Origin: Alteromonas salexigens
GTDB taxonomy: Bacteria; Pseudomonadota; Gammaproteobacteria; Enterobacterales; Alteromonadaceae
Reading direction: 5' to 3'
DNA length: 64,000 bases
Assembly: GCF_025628895.1 (NCBI RefSeq)
Contig: NZ_JAOTJC010000007.1
Location: 310,001-374,000 of the forward strand
Positions 55,857 to 64,000 of this stretch are shown here, in pieces. The position numbers were made by a program, and so were the translations under genes. Position 1 is the first letter of the stretch, and the number at the start of each line of letters is the position of its first letter. The notes below the pieces were generated by a model, which saw only the letters and a list, made by a program, of their open reading frames with translations, was not told where the DNA came from and ran no database searches.

Positions 55857-57041
55857 TTACGCCACCTGTCCGGCTGCCCAGCCGGATGACCATGCCCACT
55901 GGAAGTTGTAGCCGCCCAGCCAACCGGTCACGTCCACCACTTCACCAATGAAATACAAGCCTTCCACATTTTTCGCCATCATGGTTTTAGAGGACAGTTC
56001 ATTGGTATCCACCCCGCCCAGCGTGACTTCCGCGGTGCGGTAGCCTTCGGTGCAGTTAGGCTTTATTTGCCAGTTGGCGAGCGTCTCGGCAATGGCCTCC
56101 AGCTCGCTGTGAGTAAGTTGCTTAACCGGCTTATTTGGCCAGTTGTGGTAGGCAATCAGGATTTGCACCATCCGTTTGGGGAACAGTCTGGCCAGGCAGG
56201 TCGCCAGCAGTGCATCCGGCGAGTCGGCTTTACTTTGTGTCAGCCAGGTATGGGCATTTTCGTGAGGCAGTGTATTCAGGTGCAGGGTGTCACCGGGTTG
56301 CCAGTAAGAGGAAATTTGCAGCATCGCCGGTCCGCTTAAACCGCGATGGGTAAATAGCATAGCTTCCCGAAAGGCGGTGTCATTGCAGCTGGCACTGACA
56401 TCAACGGCCACGCCACTCAACTCACTGAGTACCTGTTTTTGTTCTTCATGCAGCGTAAAGGGCACCAGACCAGCGCGGGTCGGCAATACATTCAGACCAA
56501 ACTGTTCAGCCAGCTTGTAACCGAACGGAGTCGCGCCCAGCTTAGGCATACTCAGTCCACCGGTGGCTATCACCAGCGACTCACACTGGTAGTCGCCCAG
56601 TGAGGTCGACAGCACATAGCCATCGGCCTGTTTGTCCACCGACAGGATCTCACAGCGGGTAGTCACTGTGGCACCCACGTCGGCGCACTCTTTCATCAGC
56701 ATTTTTACAATATCGGAGGCCGCGTTGTCACAAAACAACTGACCGAGGGTCTTCTCGTGATAGGGAATACCGTGCTTGTTCACCAGCGCAATGAAGTCCC
56801 ACTGGGTATAGCGGCTCAGCGCGGACTTACAGAAATGCGGGTTCTCGCTGAGGAAGTTCTCCGCACTGGCGTACATGTTGGTAAAGTTACAGCGTCCGCC
56901 ACCGGACATCAGAATTTTGCGCCCGACCTTTTTAGCATGATCGAGGACTTCCACCCGGCGCCCGCGTTTACCCGCTTCGGCTGCGCAAAACAGACCGGCG
57001 GCACCCGCCCCAATCACTATCACATCTCGCTGAATCAACAC
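55857..57041 (-). CDS. HI0933-family FAD-dependent oxidoreductase (YhiN/BaiN-like)
   Basis: A 394-residue flavoprotein of the HI0933 family. It has an N-terminal FAD Rossmann motif VIVIGAGAAGLFCAAEAG, then KVGRKILMSGGGRCNFTN, LFTHRGLSGPAMLQIS and the C-terminal GLYFIGEVVDVTGWLGGYNFQWAWSSG (quoted as YFIGEVVDVTGWLGGYN and QWAWSSG). All are hallmark segments. It probably reduces an unknown substrate with NAD(P)H; the family has been linked to aromatic or bile-acid compounds. It is transcribed away from the repeat-flanked locus and seems unaffected by it. Confidence 0.92.
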   Translation of the reverse strand: MLIQRDVIVIGAGAAGLFCAAEAGKRGRRVEVLDHAKKVGRKILMSGGGRCNFTNMYASAENFLSENPHFCKSALSRYTQWDFIALVNKHGIPYHEKTLGQLFCDNAASDIVKMLMKECADVGATVTTRCEILSVDKQADGYVLSTSLGDYQCESLVIATGGLSMPKLGATPFGYKLAEQFGLNVLPTRAGLVPFTLHEEQKQVLSELSGVAVDVSASCNDTAFREAMLFTHRGLSGPAMLQISSYWQPGDTLHLNTLPHENAHTWLTQSKADSPDALLATCLARLFPKRMVQILIAYHNWPNKPVKQLTHSELEAIAETLANWQIKPNCTEGYRTAEVTLGGVDTNELSSKTMMAKNVEGLYFIGEVVDVTGWLGGYNFQWAWSSGWAAGQVA

Positions 57042-57125
57042 TGTACTCCCGGTTAGATTGCAGGCGGATTATACGGGTAAACGGTGCCGGTCTCTACGTC
57101 ACCAGCGCTTTTAGCGCTGTTCGCC

Positions 57126-57806
57126 TTAACCGGGACCCACATGCTGCATATAGTTCTGACTCCAGAACAGCAACTCGATGCGGTTTTTACAGTGGGTTTT
57201 ACGAAAGATGCTGTAGATATGGGTTTTCACCGTGTTGATGCTGATATGCAGTTGCTCGGCGATGTCCCGGTTCTGCGCCCCCCGGGCGACCAGCTCCACG
57301 ATAGCCCGCTCTCGTTTGGTGAGAACCGTTGACGGGGTTAGCAGATCATCACTGGTACGCGTTAACGGGCCAAAGGCTTGTTTCATTTTCTGGCGTAACA
57401 CCCGCAGCGCACTGTTCAGTGACTGCCGACAGAACCATACATCGTGGTTGTGCACTTGCCGGAGCCCTTTGGCAACCAGCTCAGGCGGATCATCTGCGTA
57501 AAAGGCCCCTTCAATACCGGCCAGAATAGCACCGGACTCATCCAGCTCACCGCTGGGCAGGTTATACAGCACCCAGCGACCCGCACCCTGATACTGGCGG
57601 TAGGCAGGCATGATGGAGGCCGGATCGGTGGCATCAAAAAACACCAGGGCGTCATCTTCGGTTTCAGGTAGCTGGGCCACATCGGGGGTAACTGAGTAGC
57701 CGTACCCACACGAGCCCAGCAACCGGATGAAGGTTGCACCGGGTGCGTTCTGAGGTGCAGTCGGGGTAACAACGTAAATTGGTGTAGTAGTCATAGCATC
57801 ACTCAT
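57126..57806 (-). CDS. CsgD/VpsT-like LuxR-family regulator
   Basis: A 226-residue regulator. The N-terminal half is a receiver-like domain in which the phospho-acceptor region is degenerate (VFFDATDPASIMPAY). GIEGAFYADDPPELVAKGLRQVHNHDVWFCR (quoted as GIEGAFYADDP and VHNHDVWFCR) resembles CsgD/VpsT. The C-terminal half is a LuxR helix-turn-helix (LTKRERAIVELVARGAQNRDIA and ISINTVKTHIYSIFRK). Such proteins control biofilm matrix genes and may bind c-di-GMP. An inverted repeat lies 35 bases upstream of its start. No curli or polysaccharide genes are in the window. Confidence 0.8.
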   Translation of the reverse strand: MSDAMTTTPIYVVTPTAPQNAPGATFIRLLGSCGYGYSVTPDVAQLPETEDDALVFFDATDPASIMPAYRQYQGAGRWVLYNLPSGELDESGAILAGIEGAFYADDPPELVAKGLRQVHNHDVWFCRQSLNSALRVLRQKMKQAFGPLTRTSDDLLTPSTVLTKRERAIVELVARGAQNRDIAEQLHISINTVKTHIYSIFRKTHCKNRIELLFWSQNYMQHVGPG

Positions 57807-57840
57807 TTTTTACCCTCCTTGGTAAACAACGAATGTGAAC

Positions 57841-57860
57841 TGTCACGCATGTTCGTGACA
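57841..57860. promoter_or_regulatory. TGTCACG-N6-CGTGACA dyad upstream of the LuxR-type gene
   Basis: A perfect 7-bp inverted repeat (57841-57847, 57854-57860), 35 bases before the regulator start. It may be an autoregulatory or other operator; no known consensus was matched. Confidence 0.5.
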
Positions 57861-57974
57861 TACAAAGAAAAGATTCGAATGCGAAGACTGGCCAGACATG
57901 GCCACGCCAGGGGGCGTCCCCTGTTACCAGTATAAGCATACTACCAACAGGCTAAATTTCCACCAACAGTGGAT

Positions 57975-58000
57975 TAAAAAAGGCGACCGGGCAGCCGCCT
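57975..58000 (-). terminator. Peroxiredoxin gene terminator
   Basis: Minus-strand AGGCG/CGCCT stem with a ten-base loop, followed by TTTTTT, 16 bases after the peroxiredoxin stop. Confidence 0.6.
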
Positions 58001-58015
58001 GTTTACCTAAAGGCT

Positions 58016-58489
58016 TTACAGCGCCTTGAGCATGGTTTCCGCGTCGCTGACTTCAAAGCGACCCGGATCTTCAATATTCAGCATTTCTACCCGGCAATCA
58101 TTCACGATCATCGCGTAACGCAATGAACGGATCCCGCCGAATACGCTGGTGTCCATATCCAGGCCAATGGCTTTGGTGAACTCTGCGCTGCCGTCGCCTA
58201 TCATTTCAATAGCGTCGGCATTGTGGGCTTTACCCCAGGCATCCATAACAAAGGCATCGTTTACAGCCAGACACACGATGGAGTCGATGCCTTTGGCTTT
58301 GATTTTATCTGCCAGCGCCACATAACCCGGCAAATGGGCATGGGAACAGGTGGGCGTGAACGCGCCGGGCACTGCAAATAATAGCACCCGCTTACCACCA
58401 AACAGGTCGTTGGTTTTCGGGTTAGTCATTTCGCCGTTTTTCAGTTGGCTAAAATCTGCTTCTGGCAGCGTACTTCCTTTTTGGATCAT
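58016..58489 (-). CDS. Peroxiredoxin, Prx5 type
   Basis: A 157-residue thiol peroxidase of the Prx5/AhpE-like branch. The peroxidatic Cys is in PGAFTPTCSHAHLPGY (Cys48), with KRVLLFAVPGAFTP as the preceding strand and the conserved Arg in SLRYAMIVND. A glutaredoxin domain is not fused, so it must be reduced by a separate thiol donor. It lies ten bases downstream of rsmJ on the same strand and ends in a terminator. Confidence 0.93.
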   Translation of the reverse strand: MIQKGSTLPEADFSQLKNGEMTNPKTNDLFGGKRVLLFAVPGAFTPTCSHAHLPGYVALADKIKAKGIDSIVCLAVNDAFVMDAWGKAHNADAIEMIGDGSAEFTKAIGLDMDTSVFGGIRSLRYAMIVNDCRVEMLNIEDPGRFEVSDAETMLKAL

Positions 58490-58498
58490 GGTGTTCTC

Positions 58499-59263
58499 CT
58501 AGGCTGTTTTTGTTATGTATACATCGAAACGATGCTTTTTGCCGCTAATTGCCATTGTGGGCGGTGTGTCGTTCAGCGCGCCAGCATGGTTGGGACGTTT
58601 CACCGCTACCCGGTAGTGGGCCAGTGCACACGCCGGGCTAAGTAAGTCACCCGCGTCATCATCCGGCCCCACCAATTGCTGAAATATGCGCATTTCTTTT
58701 TTCACCAACGCCGATTTCTTCTTGTGTGGAAACATAGGGTCAAGAAAGACTGCATCTACCCGTTCCGCATCCCAGTATTGCATTACCTGTGCGCTATTAC
58801 CATGGTGCAATGAAAACCGCCCGGCGAGCTCACTATCGGCGCTGGCCAGCCGGCGAATACCGTCTTCCAGCAGGGCGGCTACCACCGCTGAGCGCTCTAT
58901 CAGTGTGACCCGGCAACCCACACTGGCCAATACAAAGGCATCGCGCCCGAGTCCGGGCGTGGCATCCACCACATGGTAATCGGTATGGCCTTTCAGGCCG
59001 ATGGCTTTCACAATAGGCTCACCCTTGCCCCCGCCGTGTTGTTTGCGGTAAATACTGCTGCCAGACAAAAAGTCTACCCGCACCGGGTGCAGCTTAGGCT
59101 CGGAAAAGTCTTTCAGGCTCAGACCCTGTTCATCCAGCAGCAGTCCAAATTCAGCGGGGGGCTGTGCAGAAACCACAAAGCCCCAGCGGTCGGCCAGCTG
59201 CCGGGCATGATCTTCCAACTGCGGGTCAGCTATATACAACTGCATTGATTCAGGCATGCCCAT
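58499..59263 (-). CDS. rsmJ: 16S rRNA (guanine1516-N2)-methyltransferase
   Basis: RsmJ methylates G1516 of 16S rRNA with S-adenosylmethionine. The 254-residue protein has the SAM-binding motif VVDATPGLGRDAFVLAS, the acidic strand VTLIERS and the NPPY-type catalytic motif VFLDPMFPHKKKSALVK, all typical of RsmJ. It has AAGGAG just before the ATG at 59263; a second ATG six bases later is also possible. Its start overlaps the end of recG by 14 bases. Confidence 0.95.
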   Translation of the reverse strand: MGMPESMQLYIADPQLEDHARQLADRWGFVVSAQPPAEFGLLLDEQGLSLKDFSEPKLHPVRVDFLSGSSIYRKQHGGGKGEPIVKAIGLKGHTDYHVVDATPGLGRDAFVLASVGCRVTLIERSAVVAALLEDGIRRLASADSELAGRFSLHHGNSAQVMQYWDAERVDAVFLDPMFPHKKKSALVKKEMRIFQQLVGPDDDAGDLLSPACALAHYRVAVKRPNHAGALNDTPPTMAISGKKHRFDVYITKTA

Positions 59264-61322
59264 ACTGCTCCTTCTGGCCTATCCAGCGGTTAATAATGGC
59301 CTGAGCGTGACTGGGGTAGTTCTCCCACAGATGACCAGCGATATTTTGTACCTGGGGAATAATGCCGGCATCGCGCACCAGGTCAGCGATTTTCAGTTCA
59401 GCCAGCCCCGTCTGTCGAGTGCCCATGAGTTCACCGGGGCCACGGATTTCCAAATCTTTCTGGGCGATAAAAAAGCCATCGTTAGACTCCCGTAATACCC
59501 CTAACCGCTGGGTCGCGGTTTTGGACAGCGGGCTTTGGTACATCAACACACACTGGCTCTCTGCCGTGCCCCGCCCTACCCGGCCACGCAACTGGTGAAG
59601 CTGCGCCAGACCCAGGCGTTCAGGGTTTTCAATAATCATAATACTGGCATTGGGCACGTCCACTCCGACTTCGATGACGGTGGTGGCCACCAGCAAATCC
59701 AGCCGGGCATGCTTAAAATCGTCCATGACCTGCTGTTTCTCGGCCGGTTTCAGACGCCCGTGCACCAGTCCTACCCGCAAATCGGGCAAAGCAGTGCGCA
59801 GGGTCACCGCGGCATCTTCGGCAGCCTGACATTCCAGCACGTCTGACTCATCAATTAAGGTACAAACCCAATACGCCTGGCGGCCCTGATCTTTACAGGC
59901 CTGTTGGACCCGGGCAATGACATCGGCACGCCGGGTATCTGGCAGTACCACAGTGGTCACCGGTGTCCGGCCAGGCGGCAACTCATCAATAATGGAGGTG
60001 TCTAAATCGGCATAGGCCGTCATCGCCAGGGTTCGCGGTATGGGGGTGGCCGTCATAATCAACTGATGAGGGAAGCGCCCCTGCAACTCCCCCTTTTCCC
60101 GTAATGCCAGGCGCTGATGCACTCCAAACCGGTGTTGTTCATCCACTATCACCAGTGCCAGGTGCTGATAGCTTACCTGTTCCTGAAAAATAGCATGGGT
60201 GCCCACCAGCATCTGAATGTCACCGCTTTGCAAGCGGGTGAGCACTTCATCCCGGGCTTTTCCTTTCAGCTTACCGGCCAGCCAGCCGACTTCAATGCCC
60301 AGCGGTGCCAGCCATTCGCGGAAGTTGTTGGCATGTTGCTCGGCTAACAGCTCAGTGGGCGCCATCAGCGCCACCTGATACCCAGCGCCAATAGCGGACA
60401 GCGCCGCCAGTGCGGCCACCAGTGTTTTACCTGAGCCTACATCACCTTGCACCAGACGCATCATAGGGCGCGACCGAGCCATGTCCTGCTGAATTTCTGC
60501 CACCACCCGCTGTTGCGCGCCAGTTGGGGCGAACGGCAAGGCACTGAGTAGCTTGTCTATCAGCCGGTGATCCACATCCACCGGAATGCCGGGCTGGGCA
60601 TCGGATTGCTGACGGACTTTAAGCACACTGAGATGGTGGGCCAGCAGCTCTTCAATAATTAACCGGTACTGGGCCGGGTGGGCCCCTTCTTCCAGCTGGG
60701 TTAACGACACATCCGGCGGCGGCCGATGTACCAGATACAGGGCGTCGCGCAGGCTCACCTGTTGCTCGTACATACCATCCGGCAACAGATCGGCCAGCCC
60801 GCCTTTGTCGAGCAAGGCCAGGGCCTGGTCAGACATATTACGCAGGGTAAGCTGTTTAACGCCGTCGGTGGTGGGATAAACCGGGGTAAGGGTTTCTGCG
60901 ACCGGTGCGGAGTCCGGGTCGACCAGGGCAAACTCCGGATGCATCATTTCCAGACCCCATTTGCCGGTACGAATTTCTCCGAAACACCGGACTTCGTTGC
61001 CGGGAGTCATAATATTACGCTGGGGTGCGCCGAAATGGAAAAACCGCAGGGTGATGGTGCCCGTGCCGTCCGACACTTTCACCACCAGCATCCGCTTCTT
61101 ACCGTACTGAATGTCGGCGCTTTTCACTTCACCCTGAATACTTACATGGGTAAAGGGGCGGCAGTCCTGCACGGCATATATCCGGGTGCGATCTTCATAG
61201 CGAAGGGGTAAGTGAAACAGCACGTCCTGCACGGTAGCCAGATTCAGCTTCACCAGCTTTTCTGCCACCTTGGCACCCACGCCTTTTAGTGCCGTCACAG
61301 GCATCAATGCTAGAGATTGCAT
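59250..61322 (-). CDS. recG: ATP-dependent DNA helicase RecG
   Basis: RecG reverses stalled forks and branch-migrates Holliday junctions. The 690-residue protein has the N-terminal wedge/OB domain (LTPVYPTTDGV), Walker A QGDVGSGKTLVA, Walker B IVDEQHRFG, the TRG-type motif TATPIPRTLAM, motif V VIEVGVDVPNA and motif VI QLRGRVGRG. It is complete. It is last in the spoT-ridA-trmH-recG series, and its 3' end overlaps rsmJ. Confidence 0.97.
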   Translation of the reverse strand: MQSLALMPVTALKGVGAKVAEKLVKLNLATVQDVLFHLPLRYEDRTRIYAVQDCRPFTHVSIQGEVKSADIQYGKKRMLVVKVSDGTGTITLRFFHFGAPQRNIMTPGNEVRCFGEIRTGKWGLEMMHPEFALVDPDSAPVAETLTPVYPTTDGVKQLTLRNMSDQALALLDKGGLADLLPDGMYEQQVSLRDALYLVHRPPPDVSLTQLEEGAHPAQYRLIIEELLAHHLSVLKVRQQSDAQPGIPVDVDHRLIDKLLSALPFAPTGAQQRVVAEIQQDMARSRPMMRLVQGDVGSGKTLVAALAALSAIGAGYQVALMAPTELLAEQHANNFREWLAPLGIEVGWLAGKLKGKARDEVLTRLQSGDIQMLVGTHAIFQEQVSYQHLALVIVDEQHRFGVHQRLALREKGELQGRFPHQLIMTATPIPRTLAMTAYADLDTSIIDELPPGRTPVTTVVLPDTRRADVIARVQQACKDQGRQAYWVCTLIDESDVLECQAAEDAAVTLRTALPDLRVGLVHGRLKPAEKQQVMDDFKHARLDLLVATTVIEVGVDVPNASIMIIENPERLGLAQLHQLRGRVGRGTAESQCVLMYQSPLSKTATQRLGVLRESNDGFFIAQKDLEIRGPGELMGTRQTGLAELKIADLVRDAGIIPQVQNIAGHLWENYPSHAQAIINRWIGQKEQYGHA

Positions 61323-61475
61323 GGTGGTGATTATTCCTTCCCACTGCCGCTCCCGCCGCCTGACGCCGCTGCTACCGGTAAGTGCCAGGGTCTGGCCGGG
61401 TAGCGCGCAAAGGGGCTGGGTATGTGTTTAAAACTGTGCGGGAAGTGTAAAGGATTCTAAGATCGTTGGCGAGCC

Positions 61476-61514
61476 ACCTGCCCGGCATTTATCCTTTCGG
61501 ACAGGTAGCCGGGC
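61476..61514 (-). ncRNA. Pseudoknot-like structured segment after trmH
   Basis: On the transcribed (minus) strand GCCCGGC and GCCGGGC can pair around a loop containing ACCTG and a TCC-GAAA-GGA hairpin. The CAGGT just after the second arm can pair with ACCTG, giving an a-b-a'-b' order. No T-run follows. It is between trmH and recG; the function is unknown and this may be chance. Confidence 0.3.
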
Positions 61515-61527
61515 GGGCTGGCAGCCA

Positions 61528-62247
61528 TTAGCCGGCGGCTTCGTCAGCCTGCAAGGCGGCCACGGCCGCGGCAGATAACTGCATTTGCTGCCACCAGTCG
61601 TCGCTGGCGGCAATCTGGCCGTGCTCGTCGATAGGCGGATAAGGTAAGCCTTTGCGCACGCATAACTTTTGCAAGCGCGGGAAGCCCCCTTCAAACAACA
61701 TCCGCTGGCATTCGTCTTCTGGCAAGTGTTGGGTGTCGTAGCACCCGGCAATCTGCCGCTGACGCTGAGCTTCATACAGCACCAGTGCGGCGGCCACCGA
61801 CACATTCAGCGACTGCACCATGCCCACCATGGGGATCACAATGTCCTGATCGGCCATAGCGATGGCTTCATCGGTTACACCGTATTTCTCCTGCCCGAAT
61901 AACACGGCGGTGGGTTTGGTGTAGTCCACATCACGAAAGTCCACGGCGCTGTCTGACAGGTGCGTGACCAGTACCTGCATGCCCTGTGATTTCAGGTTGC
62001 CGATAGCATCGGAAATATTGTCGTGGTTATCTACCCGTACCCACTGCTGGCTGCCCATTGCCGTGCCGCCGCGCAGTTTGTACTTTTCTTCCCATACGGT
62101 ATGTACCCGGTGAATGCCGATAGCATCACAGGTACGCACAATAGCCGACACATTGTGAGGCTTGTGCACGTTTTCCAGGCATACCGTAAGGTCGGTCTGC
62201 CGTTTCGCCAGTACATCTCGGATGCGCTGGTATCGCTCTGGCGACAT
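61528..62247 (-). CDS. trmH: tRNA (guanosine(18)-2'-O)-methyltransferase
   Basis: TrmH (SpoU) 2'-O-methylates G18 of tRNA. The 239-residue SPOUT-family protein has the N-terminal region MSPERYQRIRDVLAKRQTD, ENVHKPHNVSAIVRTCDA, and the knotted C-terminal SAM site LFGQEKYGVTDE with IPMVGMVQSLNVSVA. The ATG at 62247 starts where homology begins; an upstream extension is not supported. It starts five bases after the ridA stop in the spoT-ridA-trmH-recG series. Confidence 0.95.
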   Translation of the reverse strand: MSPERYQRIRDVLAKRQTDLTVCLENVHKPHNVSAIVRTCDAIGIHRVHTVWEEKYKLRGGTAMGSQQWVRVDNHDNISDAIGNLKSQGMQVLVTHLSDSAVDFRDVDYTKPTAVLFGQEKYGVTDEAIAMADQDIVIPMVGMVQSLNVSVAAALVLYEAQRQRQIAGCYDTQHLPEDECQRMLFEGGFPRLQKLCVRKGLPYPPIDEHGQIAASDDWWQQMQLSAAAVAALQADEAAG

Positions 62248-62251
62248 GTGC

Positions 62252-62638
62252 TTACTCCGGCAGCTCCATAACCCCATCAATTTCAATCTGCGCGCCTTTC
62301 GGCAACGCAGATACCTGTACCGCAGCACGGGCCGGATACGGCTTACTGAAATACTGGCTCATGATGTCGTTCACTGTGGCGAATTGCCCCAGGTCGGTCA
62401 GGAAAATATTGATTTTAACCAGGTCATTGGTGGTACCACCGGCAGCTTCGCACACGGCCTGAATGTTATTGAAAACCTGCGTGGCCTGCTCGGCAAACTC
62501 GTCAGAGACCATTTCCATGGTGTCTGGTACCAGCGGGATCTGGCCCGACAGATAAACGGTAGTGCCGGCTTTCACGGCCTGACTGTAAGTGCCAATAGCG
62601 GCGGGAGCGCGATCAGTCTGAATAATCGATTTCGACAT
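62252..62638 (-). CDS. ridA: 2-iminobutanoate/2-iminopropanoate deaminase RidA
   Basis: RidA hydrolyses reactive imines made by PLP enzymes. The 128-residue protein begins [21 protein letters not shown] and contains [16 protein letters not shown], the FKINIFLTD-like strand (here [12 protein letters not shown]) and [18 protein letters not shown] with the substrate-binding Arg. It sits between spoT and trmH with gaps of 23 and 4 bases, a common marine gammaproteobacterial variant of the E. coli spoT-trmH-recG operon. Confidence 0.95.
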   Translation of the reverse strand: MSKSIIQTDRAPAAIGTYSQAVKAGTTVYLSGQIPLVPDTMEMVSDEFAEQATQVFNNIQAVCEAAGGTTNDLVKINIFLTDLGQFATVNDIMSQYFSKPYPARAAVQVSALPKGAQIEIDGVMELPE

Positions 62639-62661
62639 AGTAGATCCTGTTCGTTGTCTCG

Positions 62662-64000
62662 TTAGTGTCTGGATTGACTGTGACGGGAGACGCGTTGCAC
62701 CTCTGGCATGGTGCGTATTTTGCGCATGACGCGCGCCAGATGCACACGATTGTGCGTGGTAAGTTCAATATCAATGAAGTAGATATTGCTTTCTTTCTCT
62801 TCTGTTTGCAGCCCGATAATGTTCGAGTCGCAGCCAGAAATGGTGTTCGTGAGGGTCGCCAGAGTGCCCTGATGGTTGTACAGCTCAATACGCAGCGACG
62901 CTTTAAATTCACCCTGCAGTTTGTCGTCCCACTGCATGGGCAACACCCGCTGAGGCTCTTCACGGCTCAGTTTACGGATATTGGTACAGCCGGTCTGGTG
63001 AATAGTCATGCCTCGGCCGGGGCTTAGCACAGCCACAATCTCATCATCGGGGATGGGATAACAACAGCGCGCATAATGTACCAGTAAGCCTTCGGTGCCG
63101 CGAATGGCCACATGCCCTTTCTTGTCAGGCAAATCGCCGCTTTCGCCCAGTAACCGGCGCGCCACAATGGCACTCAGCTCGTTACCCAGCCCAATGTCCA
63201 CCAGCAGCGAATCAAAATCACGGTGTTTGGTTTCTGCTACTACCCGTTCAATATCATCCTGATCGATGTTTTCCAGCTTCACCGCACCCAGTGCGTGACG
63301 CAGCAGACGGTTACCCATATTGACCGCCTCCTCAGAGTGTTGTTTTCTGAGGTACTGACGGATGCGGGTACGTGCCCGGGCACTGACCACAAAGTTCAGC
63401 CAGTTGGCGTTGGGTTTTGCCTTCGGCGAGGTAATAATTTCTACGGTCTGACCGTTTTCCAGCGGTTTACTGAGGCTGTAATTGCGCCGCTCTACCCGCA
63501 CACCCACACAGGTGTTGCCGATATCGGAATGCACCGCGTAGGCAAAGTCGACGGCGGTAGCACCGGTGGGTAATTCTATAATCCGGCCATCCGGAGTAAA
63601 TACGTAAATTTCATCGGGGAACAGATCGGTTTTGACCGACTCGATGAATTCAAACGATGAACTGGCCGACTGTTGCAACTCCAGCAGTGACTGCATCCAC
63701 TTACGTGCCCGTAACTGGGCGGTGGTATCGCTGTCACCGGGCTCTTTGTACAACCAGTGGGCCGCCACCCCTTTATCGGCCATTTGATCCATGGCCTGGG
63801 TACGGATTTGCACTTCCACCGGGATCCCGTGGGGACCCACCAGCGAGGTATGCAGCGACTGATAGCCGTTGGTTCGGGGAATGGCAATGTAATCTTTAAA
63901 ACGGGTTTCAATGGGCTTGTACAAACTGTGCATCGCGCCCAGCGAACGGTAACAGTTGTCTACCGTGTCGACCACAATCCGGAACGCATAGATGTCCATT
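62662..64000 (-). CDS. spoT: Bifunctional (p)ppGpp synthase/hydrolase SpoT, 5' part cut off
   Basis: Only the C-terminal 446 codons are inside the window; the 5' end runs off the right edge. Visible are the end of the synthetase domain ([45 protein letters not shown]), and the TGS domain ([29 protein letters not shown] quoted as [13 protein letters not shown] and [13 protein letters not shown]). A helical linker, the zinc-finger-like [13 protein letters not shown] and a C-terminal ACT domain follow. The sequence is typical of SpoT rather than RelA because ridA-trmH-recG follow. It makes and degrades the stringent-response alarmone. Confidence 0.95.
   Translation of the reverse strand, partial: MDIYAFRIVVDTVDNCYRSLGAMHSLYKPIETRFKDYIAIPRTNGYQSLHTSLVGPHGIPVEVQIRTQAMDQMADKGVAAHWLYKEPGDSDTTAQLRARKWMQSLLELQQSASSSFEFIESVKTDLFPDEIYVFTPDGRIIELPTGATAVDFAYAVHSDIGNTCVGVRVERRNYSLSKPLENGQTVEIITSPKAKPNANWLNFVVSARARTRIRQYLRKQHSEEAVNMGNRLLRHALGAVKLENIDQDDIERVVAETKHRDFDSLLVDIGLGNELSAIVARRLLGESGDLPDKKGHVAIRGTEGLLVHYARCCYPIPDDEIVAVLSPGRGMTIHQTGCTNIRKLSREEPQRVLPMQWDDKLQGEFKASLRIELYNHQGTLATLTNTISGCDSNIIGLQTEEKESNIYFIDIELTTHNRVHLARVMRKIRTMPEVQRVSRHSQSRH

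Noticed and set aside
1-64000. tRNA, rRNA or prophage genes and known defence systems
   Set aside because: None could be recognised by reading both strands; recQ, recG and uvrD are housekeeping.

Overview
The window is a stretch of gammaproteobacterial chromosome, most likely from the Alteromonadaceae (Alteromonas/Aestuariibacter/Salinimonas-like). This rests on moderately GC-rich, densely packed housekeeping genes. It also rests on the clusters lptM-lysA-dapF-DUF484-xerC-yigB…uvrD and spoT-ridA-trmH-recG, and on typical marine gammaproteobacterial families (DUF3299, DUF3300, DUF3630-like, DUF1439, DnaJ-related). The genus is an inference and was not tested by search. No rRNA, tRNA, CRISPR array, transposase, integrase or prophage gene was seen.

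Layout. 1-5.5 kb: a truncated lipoprotein hydrolase and a YajR-like MFS exporter (minus), divergent from uvrA. 5.6-13.8 kb: a thioesterase/2OG-oxygenase pair, a periplasmic binding-like protein, DUF3299, ppa and fbp, then mpl-ubiX-S1/P1 nuclease and rraA. 14-25.8 kb: a PAP2 phosphatase and glycosyltransferase pair, then the cell-wall and DNA-maintenance cluster lptM-lysA-dapF-DUF484-xerC-yigB. This cluster is separated from uvrD by an S41-like protein lacking its serine, cysE and an LLM oxidoreductase. uvrD has a perfect LexA box. 25.8-41.7 kb: a diguanylate cyclase, rarD, mgtE, recQ, a GST, selO, a TonB-domain protein, a large 7TM-PAS-GGDEF-EAL protein, ribA, DUF3300 and an ATP-grasp enzyme. 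42-48 kb: a MscS/ZntB operon preceded by a possible 12-residue leader peptide, a glutaredoxin-MauE fusion, and an operon joining an HDAC-like deacetylase to an acyl-CoA transferase-GNAT fusion. 48-53.7 kb: an RND efflux pump with a divergent TetR regulator, and a DnaJ-related protein.

53.86-55.81 kb is the one clearly accessory locus. It is an AT-rich core of about 1.3 kb carrying two small unrecognised membrane proteins, one with a zinc ribbon. Each of the two is preceded by a copy of a 37-bp repeat. The core is enclosed by composite arms in inverted orientation, built from REP-like palindromes. No recombinase is present, so any mobilisation must act in trans. It is the best candidate here for something undescribed.

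55.8-64 kb: an HI0933-family flavoprotein, a CsgD/LuxR-type regulator with an upstream dyad, a peroxiredoxin, rsmJ, recG, trmH, ridA and the 3' part of spoT, which runs off the right edge.
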